A stretch of 64,000 bases of DNA from positions 22,627,428 through 22,691,427 of the forward strand of contig NC_054083.1 of the NCBI RefSeq assembly GCF_017562075.2, read 5' to 3'. The notes beneath the pieces were generated by a model that was not told where the DNA came from, did not search any database, and was given only the letters and a program-made list of their open reading frames with translations. The position numbers and the translations under genes were made by a program. Origin of the DNA: Anopheles merus (taxonomy: Eukaryota > Arthropoda > Insecta > Diptera > Culicidae). Numbering within the stretch: the first letter of the stretch is position 1; each line of letters opens with the position of its first letter. This document shows, piece by piece, positions 48,597 to 58,899 of the stretch.

Positions 48597-49232
48597 CAGT
48601 GTGGGCAGATTATTTTGGTGGTTTTCGGCAGGAGTAATGTTGAGAACGCGTAACAAATGAGTAACAAATGAGGATAGCGATCCTTGAAACAGCATCCCAA
48701 GCGCCACAGATTAAGCTTAAACGGCTGAAAAATCAAATATCTGTGGTTTTCGGTAGGATACATGAAATATCGGCGGTCATCTGTGGTGTGGTGTCTTCCC
48801 TTTTCTCTTAGTGTACGAGAGGTGCAGGCAAGTGGATGGATACATGCGTGCGTGCGTGTTAGAGAACGGATTAGAAACTACAATGCGCTCAATACAAACA
48901 GCTTACGTTTGATGCGTGAGCGATAACGATGTATTTAATTGTTCAAGGAGCTTGTGTTGGCGCAATGAAATTAAATGTTATCGAATTTGGAGATATTTAG
49001 TGCCTCAAAAAAGGCAACTAACACCACCTGCGCGTTCTTTCTATTCCTGCTTTGTGTGTGCTGCCTGCTTGACAAGGGACATAATCAGCACGCAATTTGT
49101 TGCACATTTTTTTGCGTATGCACCTAGAAAATATACATTCCCTCAAACTCCCCTCCCGCTTACCATACCTACCGATTAGGCATATAAAAAATCGGTAGGA
49201 ATACAGATAAATCGGTATTTCTGGTCACTCTG
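48597..49232 (-). mobile_element. CAGNGTG-family element carrying a captured 377-bp segment
   Basis: On the minus strand the element begins at 49232 with CAGAGTGACCAGAAATACCG, continues with ATTTATCTGTATTCCTACCG subrepeats, and ends at 48597 with GCCGAAAACCACCAAAATAA followed by TCTGCCCACACTG. These are the same left and right ends as in the intact element at 49293-50073. Between them, 48788-49164 is an inverted near-identical copy (about four substitutions seen in 377 bp) of 50669-51045. The inner flanks also carry a scrap of repeat R1 (48693-48735). No 8-bp TSD is visible (TCGAAAAA against GGCCCCAC), so it may have been rearranged after insertion. Confidence 0.65.
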
Positions 49233-49292
49233 GGCCCCACAGCAATCCGTTCTGTCAAAGCAGCAGCTGGCTGTCAAACCCTGCCTGACCAG

Positions 49293-50073
49293 CAGTGTGA
49301 CCAGAAATACCGATTTATCTGTATTCCTACCGATTTTTGATATGCCTACCGACTCACAGATGAGTTCCCTAAAACTACCGATTTTTCATTTATCCTACCG
49401 ACAATCAAAGATTTTTTCATAATACTGACCAAAAAGACATATAACCATTTCCCAAATCACTTAACGTATTAAACATTATATGGAAATCACTAGCAACCAG
49501 AAACAGAAGTTCGACAGAGACAACTAAGGCCCGTGTCTGCACTTCATGAAGTCGAACGCGCTGATAAAATTTTATATTTTATATTATATGATATAATTTT
49601 TTATTTGACAGATAATGTAACCCGGCGCTCTAGCAGCAATAGAACACGACATCGAACATGAAAAATGTATAGGACTTCACATGTTTGATTTGTGGGTATC
49701 ACATCGAACATGTAAAATCCCATATATTTTTCATTTTCGATGACGCGTTTGATTGCTGCTAGAGCGTCCCAATCATTTGTTGGGTAAAATTCCCTAGTAC
49801 AATTTTCAGATCGACACTTCAGAAAGGCCTCATGTGACTGCTGTGAACCAAATCTGAACTATCTCCTTTAAATATATGAAAGATGTATTTTCTCTTGCTG
49901 CTCTTTATGAGACAGATTACCTTCCATCTCCGACAACCCCCCCCCCCCCCGCCACCGGTCAACACTTCAAAGCCTACCGAAAACTACCGAAAAAATCTTA
50001 AACTCCTACCGAAAACTACCGATAAAATTTTGATGCGCCTACCGAAAACCGCAAAAATAATCTGGCCACACTG
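49293..50073 (+). mobile_element. Complete non-autonomous element with TSD, CAGNGTG family
   Basis: The left end is CAGTGTGACCAGAAATACCG and the right end, inverted, CAGTGTGGCCAGATTATTTT. The 8-bp direct repeat CTGACCAG is perfect at 49285-49292 and 50074-50081. Subterminal DNA at both ends carries many TACCGA/TCGGTA units (CCTACCGAAAACTACCGA), which look like transposase-binding arrays. There is no coding capacity. 8-bp TSDs fit hAT or P superfamilies; I do not recognise the exact family. It contains a C run of 14 at 49937-49950 and a nested palindromic MITE (49626-49766). Confidence 0.82.
49626..49766. mobile_element. Palindromic MITE nested in the element
   Basis: CGCTCTAGCAGCAAT at the left pairs with ATTGCTGCTAGAGCG at the right, and the inner arms (CATCGAACATGAAAAAT against ATTTTTCATTTTCGATG) continue the inverted repeat over most of the 141 bp. 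This is a foldback MITE structure. Confidence 0.65.
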
Positions 50074-50099
50074 CTGACCAGCGGGGAGCTGGATCAATC

Positions 50100-50669
50100 G
50101 CCAGTTATCTATGTATCTTGGTGCAAGTGAAGAAAAACACAGCGAGCAGCTCTTTGCTTCTAGGATAAAATCGCGTTTTTGCGTGATAAAATATCACGCG
50201 TCAAGGTTTGCGATACCAAAAACCCAACTCTCCCGTGCACGATAAACGCACGATTTCGTAATCGTGATTCCGCGGCCAGGTCAGCTAGCAGCGTGCGACT
50301 ATCGTGTGCATTTTGTGCAAAAGTGTTCCCGCCGCTCGTTCGCTCGCTCTCTCTCTCTTGCCTCCTGCGCTCCGGTGTCCCCCGGTGTTGCGTTTGTTTT
50401 TCTTCTCCCCCGTGCACCGTGCTTCTTCGCGTGGTGCATTTTTCTACCACTCTGTTGCTTTCCAACACCCCTGCAGCACTGGTCCCAAATGGTGTGCTTG
50501 TGGTGGGTGCACGGGTGGTAAAGTCGGGGGAGTAGCGGAAGCAACGGATCAGAAAAAAATCGGAACCCTTCGCGCGTGTGTGTGTGTGTGTTTGATGCTG
50601 ATTCGCGTCCTGCCTTCTGTGTGATCCGCCGTGGATGCACCGGGCACCATCGTCACTGCTCCTATGAAG
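50100..50669 (+). other. Probable first (5' UTR) exon of a plus-strand gene
   Basis: A CpG-rich stretch, unlike the transposon-derived DNA before it, ends in CCTATGAAG|GTAAGCGGG, a near-consensus splice donor with the intron starting at 50670. Several short upstream reading frames precede it, including one starting at 50634. The last ATG (50664) would put two codons before the donor, so the exon may be wholly untranslated. It has pyrimidine tracts (CTCTCTCTCT at 50345-50360) and a TG run at about 50576-50591. The transcription start is not defined; the sequence is unique from about 50082, after the TSD of the upstream element. The rest of the gene is not identifiable in the window. Confidence 0.4.
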
Positions 50670-51045
50670 GTAAGCGGGAGGGGAGTTAGAGGGAATGTAT
50701 ATTTTCTAGGTGCATACGCACAAAAATGTGCAACAAATTGCGTGCTGATTATGTCCCTTGTCAAGCAGGCAGCACACACAAAGCAGGAATAGAAAGAACG
50801 CGCAGGTGGTGTTAGTTGCCTTTTTTGAGGCACTAAATATCTCCAAATTCGATAACATTTAATTTCATTGCGCCAACACAAGCTCCTTGAACAATTAAAT
50901 ACATCGTTATCGCTCACGCATCAAACGTAAGCTGTTTGTATTGAGCGCATTGTAGTTTCTAATCCGTTCTCTAACACGCACGCACGCATGTATCCATCCA
51001 CTTGCCTGCACCTCTCGCACACTAAGGGAAAAGGGAAGACACCAC
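50669..51045 (+). repeat. Donor copy of the 377-bp captured segment (start of intron)
   Basis: This stretch begins at the last exon base plus the donor (GGTAAGCGGGAGGGG) and ends GGGAAGACACCAC. It is the inverted counterpart of 48788-49164. Outside these limits the two loci share nothing. Here the flanks look like unique host DNA, whereas the other copy is embedded between transposon ends, so I take this as the source. Confidence 0.7.
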
Positions 51046-51049
51046 CGCG

Positions 51050-52840
51050 CCGGACGGAGAAGATAGCAAACAAAGCGTGTGTGTATGGTTTTGCTTTTTT
51101 CCGCTTGTCGCTGGTTGCTGTGTGTGTCCCCGTCGCCCTGTGCTCTCTCTCAAGGCTGTGCTGGATCTCTGTGTCTCTGTGTATTGAAAAATGCGTGTCG
51201 TTGTTTCTATCGGTCCGTTATCTGAAGTGAGGAGTTTTTACCAATCGACGAGCGGCAGCGCGTGCTGTGTGCGGGTTTCGTTCTTGCTTGGCTCTGATGC
51301 TGTAGGGCTGGTTGAAGCGTGTATTAAAAACCAGGCAAGCAAGGTGCGTTTGAAAGTAAAACAAAATTAGTGTAGCAACGCAGCGCAGCGGCACAGGGTG
51401 GTGGCTTTTGATGGTTCAAATTGAGGGCTTGGTTGGTTGGTTGGGTTCGTGGTAGTAAATTTCAATCCTGAGTATTAAAAGTTTGCTTTTAAAACATATA
51501 TGTGTGCGTGCATGTTGTTGGGTTGTGTTGAGTACTTTTCTGGGCTCTTTTTTACTGCAGTTGTAATTCACTTTTTATGAAAGTGGTGCTTTTTGATGAT
51601 GGTATACATTTAATCTGTAAGCTGCTTTTTATTATGTTAGTTTTCTGTTTTAGTATCTTCTAATCTTTTTTTTACTTCTGTGCTTTCTCTTAATGATTGG
51701 TAATGGTATTCTTATTTCTTTTTAAAGACGAAATTAAGATACTATTTCTTTGTTTAGAAATTAGGCTAATAAGGCTATAAGGGGCAAATTAAGTATAAAT
51801 AACGATCAAACAATCTGATCAATAAGCGCGTATGCTTCTGCAAGGCCGGATGGGTTCGTTTTCCATCCAAACATTCCCTCGGTAGCAAGAACTAACAGTC
51901 CAGTTTCATAGTGCAGTCTTTCTTCTAGTTACCCGAATTCGAAATATGAGATTTTTTTACAGTTCATTTGTCAACTCGGTACAATTTTGCACAACCATTG
52001 TAAAATGCAGAATATATTAGGTTTTTGCTAAAAGTCTGAAATTGCTTAAATGTCACAATTAACCAAATTTTCGACACGAATTGTATGGAATGTGTTTTAA
52101 GTAATTTTTTTTAATCAAAAATAACTATTTATCAACTATATTTTGGCTGAAAAACGTGATATTCAACAAGCGCGAAAATTCGAGTTACTCGAATGTCTCC
52201 GAAACGCATTTGGGAAGACCTGGGGCAGGCTGTATAAGACAGCCGTCTGTAAGAAATCATTTTCTGTCTCTTATTCTATGTTTTTTTTGTATTTAAGTCA
52301 TCCATTTTCAACTGTGGTTTTTGATGTTTCGAATTTTCTTCTTAATTTTACTGATTAACGGTTTGTCCCAAAACTCGTCAGAACAAATCTTTATTATAAG
52401 AGAAAGTAATTAATATACTACGATCGTCTCCTTAGACTCCTTAGTCTTCTAATATAGAATGTAGTCTCATGCATAAGTAATGCCGTATTTTTTTAAATTG
52501 ATGTTAGTTTTTTCTGTAATAATTTCAACTACTGACTTTACAACAAAACAAAAATACAAAATATTATAATGAACTAAATAAATTATAATAAATAATAAAA
52601 TAAATTGAAAATAATAAAAATGATAACAATAATAAAAATAAATTCTAACAAAAATAATCATAATTTGTACTTCAGCCTAAACTTGATTGTCATAGATGCA
52701 ATTTAGACCAAATTTAATTTAATTTGGCTAGAATAGGTAACTCACAGTCTAAATGTAGCGCCTACGAATGTAAAAATAGTTTTTTTTAATTGTGAAATGT
52801 CTTTAAGAAGGTAAATGTTCTTGGTTTGGCAAAACAATAT
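51050..52840. other. Intron-like non-coding stretch
   Basis: 51050-51550 is GT-rich and CpG-containing; 51590-52840 becomes AT-rich. No exon or recognisable repeat is seen. Confidence 0.5.
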
Positions 52841-52858
52841 TTGTATATCTTAGTTTTT

Positions 52859-53024
52859 AGGGGCGGTCTCGTGGTACAGTCGTCATCTTGTACGACTCAA
52901 TAACATGCCTGTCACGGGTTCAAGCCTACAATGGACCGTCCCCTTGTAGCAAGGATTGACTATCCGGATTCATGGTAATGAATTAAATGTTGAAAGACTG
53001 TATAGGTTGGCCAAATAGAAGAAG
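52859..53024 (+). mobile_element. tRNA-derived SINE, second subfamily
   Basis: Same subfamily as 42254-42440: GGGCGGTCTCGTGGTACAGTC, B-box GGGTTCAAGCC, GGACCGTCCCCTTGTAGC, AAGGATTGACTATCCGG, GCCAAATAGAAGAAG. The 9-bp direct repeat TTAGTTTTT flanks it at 52850-52858 and 53025-53033. Confidence 0.85.
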
Positions 53025-53039
53025 TTAGTTTTTCAATAC

Positions 53040-56000
53040 GTATCTCTGATCTTTAAATGCTCATATGTTTCTCACTTCATATTCGACTCGAAACATGGCA
53101 AGAGTATTTCCAGATATTCCATGTGTGAATAGAATGATTGTAGTACGAATATTATTATGAATATTAATTGTATGATAAGTGTATTTAGCAGAACTCCGAT
53201 ACCAGTCAACTCAATCAATTCAAAGAGAGCAGAATATTAAAGCTTTGTCCTATTTGTATATGACTTACAGAACTCATAAAACTTATAGCAATCATAATTT
53301 ATAATCACTAAAAATAATAATTAAATAGAAATTAAAACCCTAACTCTCAAAGACCTTAATTTTGAAACGAAATGTGGTTTTTAAAACTTGATTACTGCAT
53401 GTGAAAACTCCTCCTAAACAAACGTGCAATAATGGCCAATGATTTTTTTCAGAATTCCTCAAATTGGCATAGTGAAGAAATTGAGCCCACATATTAATTG
53501 TATTTCTGTTATTCTGTTATTTGTAGCTTGTTATTACAAACCGGCTTGTTGCATTGTTGTCCTCGATAGTGAACCCACAGACATACATATGTATGTGTAT
53601 CTCATACTAAAAAAATTATTAAAACGCTTGTTACATTTCGGTAGACCTACGAACCTCAAACTCATAGCCCTGGCCGTGGTAAGTCTCAAGCCTAGCAAAG
53701 GATTCGTTCGCTTGAGCGTTTGTTGTTCCCCAGTGCGGCGCACTGGATGGCCGTGTAGTCATCGCTCGTGACAAGCAACACCTGGGCGGAATCGATTCAT
53801 TTTCCCGTTGCCCGGGCAATGCAGCTGGTGTGTACTTCCTTCCTCCGTCGATCGTTGTGTTTCTTAGCTTCGATTTTCGTTTAGTTTTGCTGCACAACAC
53901 AATACACCTCTCGTTCGTTCCGTTTTTGTCTCGATGTCTGTCAAACAATAGACCCATCATTGGGTTTTTCGTGAATACCGCTCCTAGTGGTGGACCTCCT
54001 AGGTTTTTGTGTGTGTGTGTGAGTAAATCAAATGTCGACCTGCATAAATATTGAATGTATTAAAGCATTTATAATTGATCGGCTGATGGTGACGCGGCGG
54101 AGGACACTGTTAATGTCGACAACCAAGAGGGAAGAGTGAAGGAGAACGTTTATTAAATGTTGCTCCATAGCGGCGCATAGCTTGTTAGAAGCCTGGAGAG
54201 GTGCCAGACTGGAGAGGAAGCAATCAGGCAGGACAGTTATTCGGTATTTGGTTCATGAAAAATTTGAAATGCCCACAAACGCTCCTCAACTCATTTGGGC
54301 TGTGTGAGCATGTCGGTGTCTGTCGGTGCCCTTTTTGGTGTGTCGAGCTTTCATTAGCCGCTGAGGAATGTTTAGCTTTCCGTTTGTTTTGTTTGCTGTT
54401 CTTTTAGAAGGCTTTTTTACCTTCTTTTTTGGAGTCATTTGCTTGACAACTAGACAATTAAATACTGATTATACTGGAGCTGTTGGAGTGTTCATATCAG
54501 TAAGCAGTGTGTTGGTTTTGTTTTGTTTTGTTCGTGAAAGGGACGCTAGTTATTTTGTAGTATAATTAAGAGTAAGTTCTAATGTTCTACATTTTATTGA
54601 TCAAATACATAGAGTTTTTTTTATGATTTTTTCGAGCAGTTACTTGAAATTGGTTGATTTTCAATAAATTATAGCTATTGCTTACATAAAATTGTATCTT
54701 TTAATGCTATTTTGCCTTTGCTCAGATACCAAAACTAGATCCAACTTGGTTTGTTGTAGCCTCTTTTTAACGCTTTAAATATATTGTTTAATATTTTAAT
54801 GCTTTAATCATTAGCCGCTTTGCCCTTCCAGCAGGTATTTATTTTATTTGATTAAAATTATTTGTTTATTAGTATCATGTTTTTATTTATGTTTGATTTA
54901 CGTTATTGAGATTGATTGAATTGAATCGCTATTTGCTAGATTATACGTTTTATGACCTGTAAACAAACCCCAGTGCAAGGAAGTCAATCAGTGCAGTGCA
55001 ACATGTTATCGATCGATCATTATCTTCCCACATTGCCGTCCGGATGGATTTCTTATCAGTGTTGACAGAGTGGTGTCGTGTGCCGCCTAACGATATAATT
55101 GCATTACATAAATGCCGCACTGATAACAAGTCTGTTTGACTTGATAAGTAGCTCTGTGTAAGTAGGTTATTACACCCTGTAATAACAATATAATCTTTCT
55201 CTTCGTTATTATGGGCGTGTGATTATTTTCGCTTATCAAAGCAGACGTGTAAAACTTTTCTCGTTATCAGAGATAAATGCCCCTTGCTACTGTGACTTTT
55301 ATCATACTTTAATCGTTTTAAATGTTTTTTTACCAGTTTGACGAACTGGTTCAACAGTTTCGAGCGTTTCTGACTTTTGGCAAACACAAACACGAAACGT
55401 AACCCAATGAACTGTAAAGAATCGATAACACTTTACAAATTCCACTGCAATGCGCGATAGAGAGAGAGAGAGAGAGAGAGTTACAAGACCATCAAAACAT
55501 GTTAAGGCCCTGTACAACTGTGGCAAGCACTTACAGCGTTTGGAATTGAAACATTGCTCTCGGCCCATCGTCGTCGATTGCGTGTCGGTCGGTATCAAGA
55601 TTAACCCTCCTCCCACACCATCCAACATCGATCCTTAATCGGAGTTACCACGGAGTGCCGCACCGTACGGAATCAGGATCAATCTCACCTTTTCACCTGC
55701 CGTTGGATGAACATGCCGAAGCGTATGGGGTGTGTGTATGACGTAGCTGGCCCGCTTTTACTTACCCACGTTAGCGTAAATGTGTCGTTTCAGTACGTTC
55801 TTGGTAATGGAATTCAAAAAATCACTTTTACCTTTACACACTCTCTGCCGTAAGCACCGGGTTTGATTGTACCATTTCCTTTACGACTGTGTTGCATCTC
55901 TATTTGTTGACCTTGCGCCCTTGCAAATGTTCGCCCTTACACTGTCCTCGGATTACCTTTATCCGCGTGGAGAAAGAGAGGGTGAAAAAAGTACACACAT

Positions 56001-57330
56001 TCACACTGAAATGGTAGGTTTGGCATGGGTTTATATGTTTGTTGAACTCCTCCCGGGTGTCATCATTCCCATGGAGAATGGGTTACGGGCTAGAGACAAA
56101 ACGCCGGTCGCCCTGCCTGCGTGCCAAGAAGCATGGGACGAGCGCTCACTCCCCTTCAACGATTGCTTCGGTAAATGTAACAGGTTAATGAATAATGTAA
56201 ATCGGTGGCATGCTTTTATCCGACCGAAAGGATTGGGAATTTTATTGGGCCAGTGCGCGCCATCGAGGCGAAGCGGTCAAATTGAAACAGTATAAAGGTG
56301 AAAAGGGAATGCGTATGTTGTAATGCTAGGTTTTAGCTTTCTAGCACGTGAGTACAGCCTCGAGCTCTGCGTGTCGTCATATAAGCTGTGGTCTGACTTG
56401 TAGAGTGGTTCGATACTTACTCCTCAACAGATCCCAGCCAGTGGTGCTGGTGGGGTTGAGTAGGTAGCAATAGTTACACATCACATTAAACACTTCACCA
56501 TTTCACTAGGTCATCGTTTTAATATTCCCACCCGTGGATGGATAAAAATCTTTCCAGCTATTTTAATTCGTAATTAATGACGGGTATGTGTCCTTGGGTC
56601 TGAACATTTTCAGCACTTTTTACTCGCCATTTGCTTTTGCATTGCTTCACATTTCTTAACTAGGCGAAGAAGGAGCAAAAATAACGAATCGCTCTCTCCT
56701 CACAGTTTAGCACGTTGCTCCCTCCCGCAGTGCACAGTGAAATGTGATTCGTCATCGGGGCATAATTATCGGGCTAGCGAAAGAAAGTTGCAGCTTTTGC
56801 AACAAGCTAACGAAGTGGAAAGCGACGCCAAAGGAGGAAAGAAGATGAAAGCTGCAAATCCCCGTCACTAACTACGGTTCTTCATTAAACGATAAGTGAA
56901 TATTGAACGTGCTGGCTTGGTTTCGGGCAAGGCATATAGTACGCAACGGGGGGTATTTGCACCCCCACAGCATTTTGATGGATGATAGTTTTTGAAATGA
57001 AATGTAATTTTTCAAAAGAGAAACACCAGTTCTACTACACTTTGCGCCTTGTTTCTTTTTCGTTTCGATAGGTTTGTTTTACTATTTATGAGAGTTGAGT
57101 CTTGCAACTGTGTGTATGAATACAGATTGCGAACGAAGCATTCTCGGGTTCCTAATCTGTGCGAAAGGACCGGCGACAAAGAGAGGACCGGTGGGCAAAG
57201 TTTCTTGTTAGTTGAACGATGTCATGCAGAAAACAACTTCTGCCTCGACGGCTGTTTGCAGCATTTTGCGGACCAAAAGTTTGCTGATGTTTATGCTGCT
57301 GCACGTTCCAGGAATTGGTTTGGTTTGGTG
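53040..57330. other. Non-coding stretch
   Basis: No gene is recognised. An (AG)11 run lies at 55459-55480. 53640-54000 and 55640-56300 are GC-richer and carry open frames without family features (the longest is 55867-56295, plus). 54560-55200 is AT-rich. Confidence 0.5.
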
Positions 57331-57599
57331 TAGAGGTTTGAATAATTCATACACCCTTGCGCAGGTTTAATGTGGATGAGCTTATTTGAAGGGTTTGTAT
57401 TCCTTTTTAAAAATAGCATATGATTGTACTAGAAAATCAAACATTTTTTGGGAAAATTGTTAACATGATATTGTAAAGAATTTTGGCATAAGCATCTTAT
57501 AAGGTATAAGTAGTCTTATTGGTATTCGTAGCGTTTTTATGCCAGGTATCGATATTTGTTTGTCCTATTTGTCACTTCGCTTCAGTGGACACAACAATG

Positions 57600-58152
57600 T
57601 CTTTGTAAACTCCAAAAATGGCATCTTTTGAAACGAATATTGTGTTTTTTTGAGGTGTTATGTTTCACTACGAAAAAGTCTACCGGAAGTCATCGTGTTT
57701 TAGTAGCAGTTTATGGTAACCAGGTATGGTATACCACCCTGAAACAACTTTTTGGAAGAGATTTGCCGGGTTTAAAAGTGTTGGCTTTCAATTACAAGGC
57801 GCAAAACGTTCGAGGGCGCAGATGAAGAACGTTTCTTAGCACCACAATGGACAACTTAAGGCGATTCTATAATAACATCCTAGATAAACATGTCAAGATC
57901 TTTTAGAGGCATTTAAAGAAAGTATCTCTGAAATTCATTTCTAATCGATTAAAAGCAATGGGAACTCAGATTCGATATATGGAGGATTGGGTATCATATA
58001 TCAGAAGCACAGTGGCATCGAACGCCGTTAGGATGTTTGTGAGCTACTGCACCTCCGATGACAGTAAAAACGTACCAAGAAGAGCTGAAATGGGAAGTTG
58101 TATTTCATCGGCTGTTAAACCTATGCATGGTAGCAACGTGGAAGTGATTTAG
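57600..58152 (+). pseudogene. Possible mariner transposase relic
   Basis: The plus strand reads TTKKSTGSHRVLVAVYGNQV, then YTTLKQLFGRDLPGLKVLAF, and after stops and frameshifts AMGTQIRYMEDWVSYIRSTV with a Cys about 25 residues later. In mariner transposases the N-terminal HTH reads KKSA..THR.LVEAYG...LS.TTC..WF.RF..GDF, and a later motif reads AMG...K.G.WVPYEL. The correspondence covers both blocks in the right order and spacing, but identity is low and no DD(34)D catalytic region is recognised. Confidence 0.4.
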
Positions 58153-58852
58153 GTACTCGAGTGTCCCTTTATTGTGTTGCTTGACACTGCGTGTCAAAAA
58201 TTTTAGTATATTTTGATTATCAAAAATTGAATACTCTGGAAGTATCTTTGAACAAGCAAAATTATCATATTTATTCAGCATTTTTCTACCAGCCGTTCAA
58301 ATTACAGTAAAACAATATCTAATTGCATCACCTAAGTTGGTTTGGGGTCCTTTATCGACTAACATGTTATTCCTTGACATCAAAAGCCATCTAAATACTT
58401 GTGCTTAAATACTTTTTAGAAAAGACAAATGTAGCTTTCAACAGCATTCAGTTCCAGACCAAACAGAGAAGGCAACAATCGTACAGGAATAGCGAAACGA
58501 GAATTTGCTCTATTTCATCAGCTCATCTGAATAACTTGCTGTTTTTTCAGATTTTTAGCCATTGGTTTTCATTATTTTGGAATATGTTTTGGAAGGAACT
58601 AGCTAGGAAGGTTCGACGTCGCTAAGGATTTGAGCATTTGGGACGAATTCAAGAATCGTTTGGTGAAGATTTGGAACATAATATCGAACTAAGTTGTGCG
58701 TACGACTTGTAAGCGAAAAGCGTTAAGATCCGTTTTCAATTACAAGAGAGAGAAATAGTTGATTGAATTGAATTAGGTACAATTTAATTTTACTACTTGA
58801 ATATACTGTAGACATCGATTCCTCAGATATATAAAATCAGGTTTGAATTTTA

Positions 58853-58893
58853 TGACATAAATAAAATGCATCACTTTTTCGCTGCCACCCTGT
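58853..58893. mobile_element. Orphan Tc1/mariner-type terminus
   Basis: On the minus strand TACAGGGTGGCAGCGAAAAA begins next to a TA dinucleotide, the usual look of an ITm/mariner terminal inverted repeat. No matching partner was found upstream; it may belong to the relic at 57600-58152. Confidence 0.35.
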
Positions 58894-58899
58894 ACATTG

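Noticed and set aside
48916..49179. Open frame identical to one at 50549-50917 (minus)
   Set aside because: The apparent protein conservation is only the duplicated 377-bp DNA segment; it is intronic by position at the source and ends within transposon sequence in the copy.
42755..49232. Single 6.5-kb element bounded by opposite-type CAGAGTG ends
   Set aside because: The outer ends face each other correctly, but the flanking octamers (CGGTGTAT and GGCCCCAC) do not match and 48597 offers a nearer right-type partner for 49232.
55867..56295. 142-codon open frame, plus strand
   Set aside because: No recognisable motif; crosses AGAG and CACA tracts.
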